Shown piece by piece: positions 37,982 to 48,425 of a stretch of DNA of 64,000 bases. The position numbers and the translations under genes were made by a program. The DNA comes from Methylobacterium sp. AMS5 (GTDB taxonomy: Bacteria > Pseudomonadota > Alphaproteobacteria > Rhizobiales > Beijerinckiaceae). The DNA lies in assembly GCF_001542815.1 (NCBI RefSeq), contig NZ_CP006992.1, forward strand, positions 4,221,501 to 4,285,500. Reading direction: 5' to 3'. The notes beneath the pieces were generated by a model. It searched no databases and had not been told where the DNA came from. It saw nothing but the letters and a program-made list of their open reading frames with translations. How positions within the stretch are numbered: position 1 is the first letter of the stretch; each line of letters opens with the position of its first letter.

Positions 37982-38875
37982 ATGGCCGCGCTCACCCCCC
38001 GGGCGGTCTTCGTCACCCGCGAGACCGATTACGAGCTGCTGATCGCCCGGCACGCCACGCGGGGACAGGCCCGCTTCTTCCTGGAGAGCCGCGGCCAGGG
38101 GCTCGCCGCGGTTGAGGCCCGCCACGAGCGCTTCCACGCGGTGCTGGCGCAGGCGCGGGCCGCGGTGCCCGGCGAGTGGCGTCAAGCGCTGGTGCGGCGG
38201 GCCGACCTCGACCGCTTCCTGTTCGCCGGGGACGACGTCGTCGTCGCCGTCGGGCAGGACGGGCTGATCGCCAACGTCGCCAAGTATCTCGGCGAGCAGC
38301 CGGTGATCGGGGTCAACCCGGCGCCGGACCTCTATGACGGCGTGCTGGCGCGCAACCCCGTCGAGCGGCTCCCCCGGCTGCTGCCGGCGAGCGTCGCCGG
38401 CGCGGCCGCGATCGAGCGGCGCACCATGGTCCAGGCGGTGATCGACGGGACTGAGCGCCTGTTCGCCCTCAACGAGATTTTCGTGGGCCACCGCAGCCAC
38501 CAATCCGCCCGCTACCGGATCGAGGCCGGAAGCGAGGCCGAAGAGCAATCGTCCAGCGGCCTCATCGTCGCCTCCGGCACCGGGGCCACCGGCTGGGCCC
38601 GCTCGATCAGTGAGGCGACCCGGCTCGGCCTGTCGCTCGCGCCCGACGAGCGGGCGGTGGGCTACTGGGTGCGCGAGCCTTTCCCGAGCGTCGCCACCGC
38701 GACGCGGCTGCGGGCCGGCAAGCTCACCGATGCGTCCCTCCTCGTCACCTCGCGGATGAACGAGGGCGGCGTGATCTTCGCCGACGGGATCGAGCAGGAC
38801 TTTCTGGGCTTCGGCTGGGGCCGGCAGGTGCGGATCGCGCCGGCCGATCGGGCCCTGCACCTCGTCACCGGGTGA
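37982..38875 (+). CDS. NAD kinase-like protein
   Basis: The 297-aa protein has the NAD/diacylglycerol-kinase fold, but divergent. The nucleotide motif GGDG is GQDG (91-94, the key Asp93 kept), followed by VIGVNPAPDLYDGVL. LNEIFVG (163-169) stands for the usual LND/LNE motif. SSGLIVASGTGATGW (191-205) matches the substrate-phosphate loop (usually DGLIVSTPTGSTA). It starts 11 bases after the SPFH stop with AGGAGGGG in front. Operon partners point to NAD(H) or a related dinucleotide as substrate; this is inference. Confidence 0.82.
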   Translation: MAALTPRAVFVTRETDYELLIARHATRGQARFFLESRGQGLAAVEARHERFHAVLAQARAAVPGEWRQALVRRADLDRFLFAGDDVVVAVGQDGLIANVAKYLGEQPVIGVNPAPDLYDGVLARNPVERLPRLLPASVAGAAAIERRTMVQAVIDGTERLFALNEIFVGHRSHQSARYRIEAGSEAEEQSSSGLIVASGTGATGWARSISEATRLGLSLAPDERAVGYWVREPFPSVATATRLRAGKLTDASLLVTSRMNEGGVIFADGIEQDFLGFGWGRQVRIAPADRALHLVTG

Positions 38876-39121
38876 GCCGGGCGGCGTCGCAGGCCCGAGG
38901 TGTTCGGGAAGACCGGTTTCCTGGCCGCCCATCCCGTATATGGAACGCGTGCGGGACATCCGGACGGGTCTCTCGGCCACAATCATCCGTATGGCGCGAT
39001 CCTGTCGCAAAACCGCCAAGGGTGCCGATCATGGGGCGCGGGATCGCGCGCCGCCAGCGTCGGCGCGGGGTTCGACCGATCCGGGAATGGGCAGCACGTG
39101 GAATCGGCAGCAGAGCATCGG

Positions 39122-42100
39122 ATGAGCGGTCTCGCCGAGGCGGGGCGCCACGACGACGGATCGGGCGGGCGCCTCGGCGGCCGCGCCGTCCTGCGGGGGC
39201 CCGCGCGGCCCGACCTGATCCGCCGGGAGACCCTGGCCGACCTGTTCCGGGCGAGCGCGAGGGAGCGGGCCGACGCACCCTGCCTGATCGACGCCGCCGA
39301 GCCCGGCACGGACGGGCGCCGTCCGGTCCTGACCTATTCGCAAGTCGATGCCCGCTCCGACGCCATCGCCGCCGGGCTTTTCGCCCGCGGCATCGGCCCG
39401 GGGGATGTGGTGGGGCTGTGGATGGCCCGCGGCACCGAGCTGCTGATCGCGCAGATCGGCATCACGAAATCCGGCGCCGCCTGGCTCCCGTTCGACGCCG
39501 AGGCGCCCGCCGACCGGGTCGCGGTGTGCCTGAACGATGCCGAGGCCAAGGCGCTCCTCGTCTCGGAGACCCTGCGGCCCCAGGCGCCGGAGGGCACGCC
39601 CGCCGTCACCACCGAAGCGCTTCTGCGGGCGGGGCAGGGAGCCTCCGCGCCCGACCTCGACGCTGCCGGCCTCGGACCGGGGCACCCGGCCTACCTGATC
39701 TACACCTCGGGCTCGACCGGCGTGCCCAAGGGCATCGTCATCAGCCACGCCAACATCTGCCACTTCCTGCGCTCGGGCAACGCGGTCTACGGCCTCTCCG
39801 CCGACGACGTCGTGTTCCAGGGCGCCTCCGTCGCCTTCGATCTCTCGATGGAGGAGATCTGGGTTCCCTATCTCGTCGGCGCCTGCTTGTTCGTGGCGAG
39901 CCCGGCCATGATGGGCGACGTCGAGGCCCTGCCCGCGATCATCGCCGAGGCCCGGATCACCGTGCTCGACACGGTGCCGACCCTGCTGGCCATGATCCCC
40001 GGCGACCTGCCCACCGTCCGCCTCGTGCTGCTCGGCGGCGAGGCCCTGCCCGAGCCGCTGGTGGCGCGCTGGGCGACCGGTGAGCGGCGCCTGTTCAACA
40101 CCTATGGGCCGACCGAGGCCACCGTGGTGGCGACCGCCGCCGAGATGCGGCCGGGTCGGCCCGTCACCATCGGCGGCCCGATCCCGAACTACTCCGTCTA
40201 CGTCGCCGACGAGGCGCTGAACCTGCTCGGCCCCGGCGAGCAGGGCGAATTGTTGATCGGCGGCCCCGGCGTCGCGGCGGGCTACCTCAAGCGCCCGGAG
40301 CTGACGGCGGAAAAGTTCGTGGCCAACCCCTACCCGTCCGACGGGACCGACCCGGTGCTCTACCGCTCGGGCGATGCCGTCTCGATGACGCCGGAGGGCG
40401 ACATCGTCTTCCACGGCCGCATCGATGATCAGGTCAAGATCCGCGGTTTTCGCGTGGAGCTCGGCGAGATCGAGGCGCGCATCCGGGCGCAGGGCGGGAT
40501 CAACCAGGCGGCGGTGGTCCTGCGGCGCGACGACGAGGTCGACCGCCTCGTCGCCTTCCTCGTGCCCGAGCGGAATGCCGACCTCGACCGCGCGGCGCTC
40601 CGAAAGAATCTCGCGGCGCAGATGCCGCCCTACATGGTGCCCGGCCATTTCGAGGAGGTCGAGACCCTGCCGCGGCTCACCTCCGGCAAGGTCGATCGCA
40701 AGGCGCTGCGGATCGCGCCGCTGACCGTGGCGGTGGCCGACGGCGAGCAGGAGGCCCCCGACAACGAGACCGAAGCCGCGCTTCTGGCCGCCGCCAAGAA
40801 GGTGTTCGGCGACGGGCCGATCGGGCTCGAGGCCGACTTCTTCTCCGAACTCGGCGGCCACTCGCTGCTCGCTGCCCGCTTCGTCGGCGCGGTGCGCGAG
40901 ACGCCGGCGCTCGCCGGCATCACCCTTCAGGACGTCTATAACGGCCGCACCCTGCGGGTGATGGCCGCGAGTCTGATCGAGCGCACCGGCGGCGCGGGGG
41001 CGCAGACCGCGATCCGCGACCTGAGCTTTACCCCGCCGCCGCTGCTGCGCCGGGCGCTCTGCGGCGTGGCGCAGGGCGTGGTGCTCCCCTTCGTCATCGC
41101 GCTGGCCACCGCGCAATGGCTCGGCATCTTCGTCACCTACCTGCTGCTCACCGGCGGCGGGCTCGGCTTCTGGGGCGAACTCGGCGTCCTCCTGCTGGTC
41201 TATATCGGCATCAACGCGGTGACCGCGACGATCGCGATCGCCGCCAAGTGGCTGATCCTCGGGCGGACGAAGCCCGGCCGCTATCCCCTCTGGGGCGTCT
41301 ATTATTACCGCTGGTGGCTGGCGCAGCGCCTGACGCCGCTGGTGCACATCAAGTGGCTCCAGGGCTCGCCCGTCATCGTCACCTATCTGCGCCTGCTCGG
41401 CGCGAAGATCGGCGACGACGTGCTGGTCTCCGACCTCGATGTCGGCGCGGCCGATCTGCTCACCATCGGCCGTGGTTCCTCGCTCGGCGGGCGGCTCGTC
41501 ATCGCCAACGCGGAGGTCGTCGGCAACGAACTCGTCATCGGCTCCGTCGAGATCGGCGAGGATGTCGCCATCGGCACCTCCTGCGTCATCGGCCCCGGCA
41601 CGGTGATCGGGGACCATGCCGAGATCGCGGATCTGACCACCGTGCCGGCCGGCACCGAGGTCGGCCCGGCCGAGGCCTGGGACGGCTCGCCGGGCCGCCG
41701 GGTCGGCACCGTCGATTTTTCCGCGCTGCCCGAGCCGGCCACCGCCTCGCCCGCCCGCCGGGCGGCCTTCGGCGCGGTCTACGCCTTCCTGCTCGCGGCG
41801 GTCCCGGCGGTCGGCCTGCTGCCGATCTTCCCGGCCTTCTACATCTTCGATCAGATCTCCGATAACCTCTCGGAACTCACCGACGTCGATTACCACGTCT
41901 ACCTGCCGCTGCTGACCTGGCCCACGGCCATGCTGATGACGGCGGGCACGGTGCTGCTCATCGCCGCCATCCGCTGGGCGGTGCTGCCGCGGGTGACATC
42001 CGGCACCTTCTCGATCTGGTCGGGCTTCTACCTGCGCAAGTGGCTCGTCGCGCTCGCCTCCGAGGTGACGCTGGAGACGCTCTCCTCGCTGTTCGCCACC

Positions 42101-43204
42101 GTCTACATGCGGGCGTGGTACCGGCTGATGGGCGCGCGGATGGGAAGGGGCGCCGAGATCTCGACCAATCTCGGCTCGCGCCACGACCTCGTCGCGGTCG
42201 GCGCCAACAACTTCATCGCCGACGAGGTGGTGGTCGGCGAGGAGGAGATCCGCCGCGGCTGGATGCATCTCCATCCCGTCGAGACCGGCGCCCGCGTCTT
42301 CGTCGGCAATGACGGCGTGCTGCCGCCGGGCGCGAACATCCCCGACGACGTCCTGATCGGCATCAAGTCGAAGCCGCCGGCCAACGACAAGATGGGGCCG
42401 GGCGAGACGTGGTTCGGCTCGCCGCCGATCCGCCTGCCGGTGCGGCAGAAGGTCGATCTCGGCTCCAGCGCCCAGACCTTCGCGCCGAGCGTGTGGGCCA
42501 AGCTGCGGCGCGGCCTGTTCGAGGCCTTCGCCACCTCGTTCTCGCCGATGCTCTACATCTCGCTCGCCATCTGCGCGATCGACTGGGTGTTCTACCCCGA
42601 GATCCTCGAAGGCGACTGGCTCGGGCTCGCTGTGGCCTTCGTGCTCGCGAGCGTCGTCATCGCCCTGATCCAGACCACGAGCGTCATCTGTCTCAAATGG
42701 CTCCTGATGGGGCGCTACCGCCCCGGCATGCGGCCGATGTGGTCGTGGTGGGCGATGCGCACCGAGGCCATCGCGGTCGCCTATTGGGGCTTGGCCGGCA
42801 AGGTGCTGCTGGAGCACCTGATGGGCACGCCGTTCCTGCCCTGGATGCTGCGGCTCTTCGGCGTCAAGGTCGGCCGGGGCACCTGCCTGCTGATGACCGA
42901 CATCACCGAGTTCGACTGCGTCGAGATCGGCGACTACGCGGCGATCAACCGGTCGGCGGCGCTCCAGACCCACCTCTACGAGGACCGCATCATGAAGGTC
43001 GGCCGCGTCGTGATCGGGCGCGGCGTCTCGGTGGGCGCCTTCTCCACCGTCCTCTACGACAGCCATGTCGGCGACTACGCCCGGCTGCGCCCGCTCACCA
43101 TCGTGATGAAGGGCGAGTCGATCCCGGCCCACTCGGAATGGGAAGGCGCGCCCGCCGTGCCGGTGGTGCACGCGGCGGGCGAGGCTGTGGCGCGGGCGGC
43201 GTGA
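39122..43204 (+). CDS. Pls/PosA-type membrane NRPS (A-PCP plus three TM/beta-helix units)
   Basis: The 1360-aa protein is one NRPS module fused to a membrane domain, as in poly-epsilon-lysine synthetase (Pls) and PosA. The adenylation domain (about 30-510) has YLIYTSGSTGVPKG (A3), NTYGPTEAT (A5), YRSGD (A7), VKIRGFRVELGEIE (A8) and SGKVDRKAL (A10). The carrier motif is GGHSLLAARF (about 577-586). Three units of two helices plus a hexapeptide-repeat-like domain follow (about 646-853, 878-1100, 1138-1340). No condensation or thioesterase domain is seen, so the C-terminal units probably join the monomers. Acidic pocket residues (FDLSMEE, VLDTVP) hint at a cationic substrate. Confidence 0.9.
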   Translation: MSGLAEAGRHDDGSGGRLGGRAVLRGPARPDLIRRETLADLFRASARERADAPCLIDAAEPGTDGRRPVLTYSQVDARSDAIAAGLFARGIGPGDVVGLWMARGTELLIAQIGITKSGAAWLPFDAEAPADRVAVCLNDAEAKALLVSETLRPQAPEGTPAVTTEALLRAGQGASAPDLDAAGLGPGHPAYLIYTSGSTGVPKGIVISHANICHFLRSGNAVYGLSADDVVFQGASVAFDLSMEEIWVPYLVGACLFVASPAMMGDVEALPAIIAEARITVLDTVPTLLAMIPGDLPTVRLVLLGGEALPEPLVARWATGERRLFNTYGPTEATVVATAAEMRPGRPVTIGGPIPNYSVYVADEALNLLGPGEQGELLIGGPGVAAGYLKRPELTAEKFVANPYPSDGTDPVLYRSGDAVSMTPEGDIVFHGRIDDQVKIRGFRVELGEIEARIRAQGGINQAAVVLRRDDEVDRLVAFLVPERNADLDRAALRKNLAAQMPPYMVPGHFEEVETLPRLTSGKVDRKALRIAPLTVAVADGEQEAPDNETEAALLAAAKKVFGDGPIGLEADFFSELGGHSLLAARFVGAVRETPALAGITLQDVYNGRTLRVMAASLIERTGGAGAQTAIRDLSFTPPPLLRRALCGVAQGVVLPFVIALATAQWLGIFVTYLLLTGGGLGFWGELGVLLLVYIGINAVTATIAIAAKWLILGRTKPGRYPLWGVYYYRWWLAQRLTPLVHIKWLQGSPVIVTYLRLLGAKIGDDVLVSDLDVGAADLLTIGRGSSLGGRLVIANAEVVGNELVIGSVEIGEDVAIGTSCVIGPGTVIGDHAEIADLTTVPAGTEVGPAEAWDGSPGRRVGTVDFSALPEPATASPARRAAFGAVYAFLLAAVPAVGLLPIFPAFYIFDQISDNLSELTDVDYHVYLPLLTWPTAMLMTAGTVLLIAAIRWAVLPRVTSGTFSIWSGFYLRKWLVALASEVTLETLSSLFATVYMRAWYRLMGARMGRGAEISTNLGSRHDLVAVGANNFIADEVVVGEEEIRRGWMHLHPVETGARVFVGNDGVLPPGANIPDDVLIGIKSKPPANDKMGPGETWFGSPPIRLPVRQKVDLGSSAQTFAPSVWAKLRRGLFEAFATSFSPMLYISLAICAIDWVFYPEILEGDWLGLAVAFVLASVVIALIQTTSVICLKWLLMGRYRPGMRPMWSWWAMRTEAIAVAYWGLAGKVLLEHLMGTPFLPWMLRLFGVKVGRGTCLLMTDITEFDCVEIGDYAAINRSAALQTHLYEDRIMKVGRVVIGRGVSVGAFSTVLYDSHVGDYARLRPLTIVMKGESIPAHSEWEGAPAVPVVHAAGEAVARAA

Positions 43205-43282
43205 GGCCGGAGCCTCTCGCCGCCGCAGGCCTTTTCATGCGATGTTGCCGGTGTTGGACGTGCGGCTCCCGAGGACACTTCC

Positions 43283-43495
43283 ATGCTCGATGCGAAGCCT
43301 GCGGCTTTCCAGGAACCTTGCAGCCTGATCGGCTCATGGCGGCGCTTCGGCTCGGCTGGGCCTGTCTATGAAATCGTCGGCGTGACGGAGCCGAAGGCGG
43401 CGGATCGCCCGCAGATGCGGATTCGCGTCTTGGAGACGGGTGAGGAACTCGACTACCCGCTCACAGACCTTCTCGAAGACCCTGCGGAAGGCTGA
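43283..43495 (+). CDS. DUF5397 protein, probable antitoxin of VapD
   Basis: The 70-aa protein has the DUF5397 pattern SLIGSWRRFGSAGPVYEIVGV and ends in GEELDYPLTDLLEDPAEG. Its stop overlaps the vapD start by one base (TGATG), the usual antitoxin-first layout of a toxin-antitoxin pair. DUF5397 proteins are frequently found directly before VapD. The antitoxin role is inferred from that. Confidence 0.75.
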   Translation: MLDAKPAAFQEPCSLIGSWRRFGSAGPVYEIVGVTEPKAADRPQMRIRVLETGEELDYPLTDLLEDPAEG

Positions 43496-43773
43496 TGTTC
43501 GCCATCGCCTTCGATCTGGTCGTCGTCGAGACGCAGACCCATCATCCGAAGGGCATCGCACAGGCCTACAGCGACATCCGGACGGTGCTCGCCCGGCAAG
43601 GATTCAACTGGGTTCAGGGGAGCCTTTACGTCAGCCGCGACGAGGATCTGGCGAAGTTGTTCGCAGCCATCACGGCACTGAAAGCCCTGTCGTGGTTCCC
43701 GGCCTGGGTGCGCGACCTGCGCGCCTTTCGCGTCGAGCAATGGTCCGACTTCACGGCGACCGTCAAAGGCTGA
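43495..43773 (+). CDS. vapD: VapD-family endoribonuclease toxin
   Basis: The 92-aa protein has the VapD/Cas2-like ferredoxin fold: MFAIAFDLVVVET (Asp7 at the conserved acidic position), AYSDIRTVLARQGFNWVQGS and LYVSRDEDLAKLFAAITALK. The family cleaves RNA and slows growth; its fold is shared with CRISPR Cas2, but no CRISPR array is here. ATG overlaps the DUF5397 stop. The second residue of the usual FDLD motif is Val rather than Asp, a small deviation from the common consensus. Confidence 0.88.
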   Translation: MFAIAFDLVVVETQTHHPKGIAQAYSDIRTVLARQGFNWVQGSLYVSRDEDLAKLFAAITALKALSWFPAWVRDLRAFRVEQWSDFTATVKG

Positions 43774-43794
43774 CGGCCGCTGCGCTCTTCAGCC

Positions 43795-44451
43795 TCACGC
43801 CGCCTCGGTCTTCGCCCCGAGACGCTTGTCGAGATAGGTATCGACGGTCTGGGTCAGCTCGTCGACCCGGCCGTCGAAGAAGTGGTTGGCGCCCTCGACC
43901 ATCTGGTGCTCGATGATGACGCCCTTCTGCGTCTTCACCTTCTCGATCACCGGGATCACCTCGCGGGCCGGCGCCACCCGATCTTCCGAGCCGTGCACGA
44001 ACAGGCCGGAGGAGGGGCACGGCGCCAGGAAGGTGAAGTCGTAGCGGTTGGCCATGGCGGCGATCGAGATGAAGCCCTCGATCTCCGGGCGGCGCATCAG
44101 GAGCTGCATCCCGATCCACGAGCCGAACGAGACGCCCGCGATCCAGCAGGACTTCGCCTCCGGGTTGACCGACTGCACCCAGTCGAGGGCGGCGGCGGCG
44201 TCGGAGAGTTCACCCGAACCGTGATCGAAGGCGCCCTGGCTGCGTCCAACCCCGCGGAAATTGAAGCGCAGGGCTGCGAATCCACGATTGGCGAAGGTGT
44301 AGAAAAGATTGTACACAATTTGATTGTTCATCGTGCCCCCGAACTGGGGGTGCGGATGAAGCACGATCGCGATCGGCGCGCCCTTCTTCTTGGGGGCTTG
44401 GTAGCGGCCTTCCAGGCGGCCGGCAGGGCCGGAAAAGATAACTTCGGGCAT
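43795..44451 (-). CDS. Alpha/beta-hydrolase (COG2945-like)
   Basis: The 218-aa cytoplasmic hydrolase has nucleophile elbow GVSFGSW (Ser108), an oxyanion region LHPHPQFGGTM, an acid site in HGSEDRV and the last His in GANHFF. This is the small COG2945 family, probably esterases of unknown substrate. It is convergent with vapD (22 bases between stops) and divergent from the suf operon, so its promoter shares the 44452-44712 region with the iron boxes. Confidence 0.85.
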   Translation of the reverse strand: MPEVIFSGPAGRLEGRYQAPKKKGAPIAIVLHPHPQFGGTMNNQIVYNLFYTFANRGFAALRFNFRGVGRSQGAFDHGSGELSDAAAALDWVQSVNPEAKSCWIAGVSFGSWIGMQLLMRRPEIEGFISIAAMANRYDFTFLAPCPSSGLFVHGSEDRVAPAREVIPVIEKVKTQKGVIIEHQMVEGANHFFDGRVDELTQTVDTYLDKRLGAKTEAA

Positions 44452-44557
44452 GGTGGTCCTCGAGATGATCCGACCCTCACCCTTGATGCCCCCGCGAAGG
44501 CAGGGAGGCTGAGCCGGTCACGGCTTGACTCGTTGCGCGCGCCACCTACAAGCGCTC

Positions 44558-44591
44558 TTAGAATAATTCTAGGTCATTGGAATTATTCTAA
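44558..44591 (+). promoter_or_regulatory. Two Irr-type iron-control boxes upstream of the suf operon
   Basis: TTAGAA-TAA-TTCTAG (44558-44572) and TTGGAA-TTA-TTCTAA (44577-44591) are two near-palindromes of form TTnGAAnnnTTCTAn, 19 bases centre to centre. This closely resembles the iron-control element bound by Irr in alphaproteobacteria. They lie 120-155 bases before the first suf gene, the only AT-rich DNA there, and match predicted control of Fe-S assembly by iron. Confidence 0.72.
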
Positions 44592-44712
44592 ACAGTTCGT
44601 CGGGCCTCGACCTGCGAAGCACACGGCGCGTTTCGCGCGGCTTAGCACGGGGGAGGGGGGCGAAATCAAGAAAATCAGGATCTGGCAGGACGATAAGGAG
44701 CGAAACGGCAGG

Positions 44713-45885
44713 ATGACGTCGGGCGCGCGCAGCTATCTCGATCACAACGCGACTTCTCCGGTGCGTCCGGAGGTCGCGTCTGCGGTCGCGCGCGCGCTCA
44801 CCTTGCCCGGCAATCCCTCCTCGATCCATCAAGAGGGCCGCGCCGCGCGCCATGCGCTGCAGACGGCGCGGGCGGGGCTCGCTGCCCTGCTCGGCGCGAC
44901 GCTTGAGCGCGTCACCTTCACCAGCGGCGGCACGGAAGCGGCCAACACCGTGCTCTCCGGCGCGCTTCGGAAGGCGGGCCTCCCCGCCCCCACCCGGCTG
45001 ATGGTCTCGGCGACCGAGCATCCGTGCGTCGCCGCGGGCCACCGATTCGCGCCGGACGCGGTCGAGGTGCTGCCGGTGGACCGGGCCGGCCTGCTGCGGC
45101 TCGACGTGCTCGCGGGCCGGCTCGAGGCCTGCCGGGACGAGGCCGTGCTGATCTCGGTCCATGCGGCCAACAACGAGACCGGGGTGGTGCAGCCGCTGGC
45201 CGAGATCGTACGGCTCGCCCGTGCCCACGGACGGGCCCTGGTCCACAGCGACGCGGTGCAAGCGGTCGGAAAGATCCCGCTCGACTTCGCTGCCCTCGGC
45301 CTCGACGCCCTGACCCTGTCGGGCCACAAATTCGCCGCGCCGAAGGGCGTCGGCGCGCTGGTGCTGGCCGAAGGGCTGGGCCTGGAGGCGGCCTTCCTGC
45401 GCGGTGGCGGCCAGGAGGCACGCCTGCGCTGCGGCACCGAGAACCTTCCGGGGATCGTCGGCATGGGCGAGGCGGCGGACATCGCCCGATCCACCCTGGA
45501 GGCCGAGGCGGTGCGGCTCGCGGGCTTGCGTGATGGCCTCCAAGCACGCTTGCGGGCGCTGGCACCCGATCTCGTCGTGTTCGGGGAGGGGGCCCCGCGC
45601 CTGCCCAACACCCTGAGCTTCGCCGTGCCGGGTCTGGAAGCGTCCACGGCGCTGATCGCCCTCGATCTCGCCGGCCTGTCCGTGTCGTCGGGGTCGGCCT
45701 GCGCCTCGGGCAAGGTGGCCCGTTCCCCCGTGCTCGCGGCGATGGGGGTGAGCCCTGCGCTCGCCGCGGGGGCGTTGCGCGTCAGTTTCGGCTGGAATTC
45801 GCGCCTGGAAGACCTCGAACGCTTCGCGGCGGGGTTCGAACGGGTCGTGTCGTCCCTATATCAGCGGCGAGGGCAGGCGGCCTGA
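44713..45885 (+). CDS. Cysteine desulfurase, NifS/IscS (class I) type
   Basis: The 390-aa PLP enzyme removes sulfur from cysteine for Fe-S cluster assembly. YLDHNATSPVRPEV, TSGGTEAANTV, the PLP lysine in LSGHKFAAPKG and the persulfide Cys in SSGSACASGKVARSPVL (class I spacing) are all present. It opens the suf operon, in the place where rrf2-type iscR is often found. A second, class II desulfurase (SufS) is encoded later in the same locus. Confidence 0.9.
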   Translation: MTSGARSYLDHNATSPVRPEVASAVARALTLPGNPSSIHQEGRAARHALQTARAGLAALLGATLERVTFTSGGTEAANTVLSGALRKAGLPAPTRLMVSATEHPCVAAGHRFAPDAVEVLPVDRAGLLRLDVLAGRLEACRDEAVLISVHAANNETGVVQPLAEIVRLARAHGRALVHSDAVQAVGKIPLDFAALGLDALTLSGHKFAAPKGVGALVLAEGLGLEAAFLRGGGQEARLRCGTENLPGIVGMGEAADIARSTLEAEAVRLAGLRDGLQARLRALAPDLVVFGEGAPRLPNTLSFAVPGLEASTALIALDLAGLSVSSGSACASGKVARSPVLAAMGVSPALAAGALRVSFGWNSRLEDLERFAAGFERVVSSLYQRRGQAA

Positions 45886-45978
45886 GCGCCGCCCGCCCAA
45901 GCCATTCTTTCGGCGGCAAACCCGCCGTGTCGTTGGAAACCCCCGGTCCTTGACGCCGGAGTCGGTAGGAGACGCTGA

Positions 45979-47448
<1,470 letters not shown>

Positions 47449-47478
47449 CGGCCTTCGATACGGACAGAACGAATGTCC

Positions 47479-47641
47479 CTCCCCCCTCTGAGGGGGAGGG
47501 TGCCTGCGAAGCAGGCGGGGAAGGGCAGCGCGACGCGGCAGGATGTGGCGCCCGGTAAAGCGACCTCTCCGGAACCGGCGCTCCCCTCTCCCGACCCTCG
47601 CTGACGCGAGGGCCCCCTTCCCCGCAGAGGGGGAAGGGAAG
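47479..47641. repeat. Palindromic repeat between sufB and sufC
   Basis: A 160-base imperfect inverted repeat fills most of the sufB-sufC gap. CCCTCCCCCCTCTGAGGGGG opens it, and CCGCAGAGGGGGAAGGGA closes it. Inside, CCTGCGAAGCAGGCGGGG and CCTCGCTGACGCGAGG are small stems. It interrupts the operon without a terminator and may process or stabilise the mRNA. Confidence 0.7.
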
Positions 47642-47672
47642 GTCATCGGAATTGAATTAGGACTATCGAACG

Positions 47673-48425
47673 ATGCTTGAGATCAAAAACCTCGTCGTGC
47701 AGATCGAGGACAACCGCATCCTCAACGGCTTGAACCTGACCGTGAATGACGGCGAGGTCGCCGCGATCATGGGCCCGAACGGCTCGGGCAAGTCGACGCT
47801 CTCCTACGTCATCGCCGGCAAGGAGGACTACGAGGTTCTCGACGGCGAGATCCTGCTCGACGGGCATAACGTGCTGGAGATGGCGGCCGACGAGCGCGCC
47901 GCCGCCGGTATCTTCCTCGCCTTCCAGTACCCGCTGGAGATCCCAGGGGTCGGCACGATGACCTTCCTCAAGGCCTGCCTCAACGCGCAGCGCAAGGCCC
48001 GCGGCGAGGGCGAGCTCTCGACGCCCGACTTCATCCGCAAGGTGAACGCCGCCGCCGACAAGCTCGAGATCAACAAGGAGATGCTCAAGCGGGCCCTCAA
48101 CGTCGGCTTCTCCGGCGGCGAGAAGAAGCGCATGGAGATCCTCCAGATGGCGCTGCTCGAGCCGAAGTTCTGCGTGCTCGACGAGACCGATTCCGGCCTC
48201 GACATCGATGCGCTGCGCATCGTCTCCGAGGGCGTGAACGCGCTGCGGGCGCAAGGCCGCTCGTTCCTCGTCATCACCCACTACCAGCGGCTGCTCAACC
48301 ACATCGTGCCCGATACCGTGCACGTCATGTCGAAGGGCCAGATCGTGAAGACCGGCGGCAAGGAGCTGGCGCTCGAACTCGAAGCCTCCGGCTACGCCGA
48401 GTACCGCACGAGCGAGGCTGCGTGA
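47673..48425 (+). CDS. sufC: Fe-S assembly ATPase SufC
   Basis: The 250-aa ABC-type ATPase drives conformational change in SufBCD. Walker [22 protein letters not shown] (Suf-type Q-loop), the [17 protein letters not shown] signature, [14 protein letters not shown] (Walker B) and VITHYQRLL (H-loop) are intact. Its stop overlaps the sufD start by one base. Confidence 0.97.
   Translation: MLEIKNLVVQIEDNRILNGLNLTVNDGEVAAIMGPNGSGKSTLSYVIAGKEDYEVLDGEILLDGHNVLEMAADERAAAGIFLAFQYPLEIPGVGTMTFLKACLNAQRKARGEGELSTPDFIRKVNAAADKLEINKEMLKRALNVGFSGGEKKRMEILQMALLEPKFCVLDETDSGLDIDALRIVSEGVNALRAQGRSFLVITHYQRLLNHIVPDTVHVMSKGQIVKTGGKELALELEASGYAEYRTSEAA

Noticed and set aside
39029..43171. A very long open frame on the minus strand opposite the NRPS gene (about 1380 codons)
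   Set aside because: It is a by-product of high-GC codon bias opposite a strong gene. The translation is Arg/Asp/Gly-rich without any domain, while the plus strand gives a full NRPS.
43495..43773. Cas2-like small protein as a sign of a CRISPR locus
   Set aside because: The sequence is VapD, with a DUF5397 partner; no cas1, other cas genes or repeat-spacer array is present.
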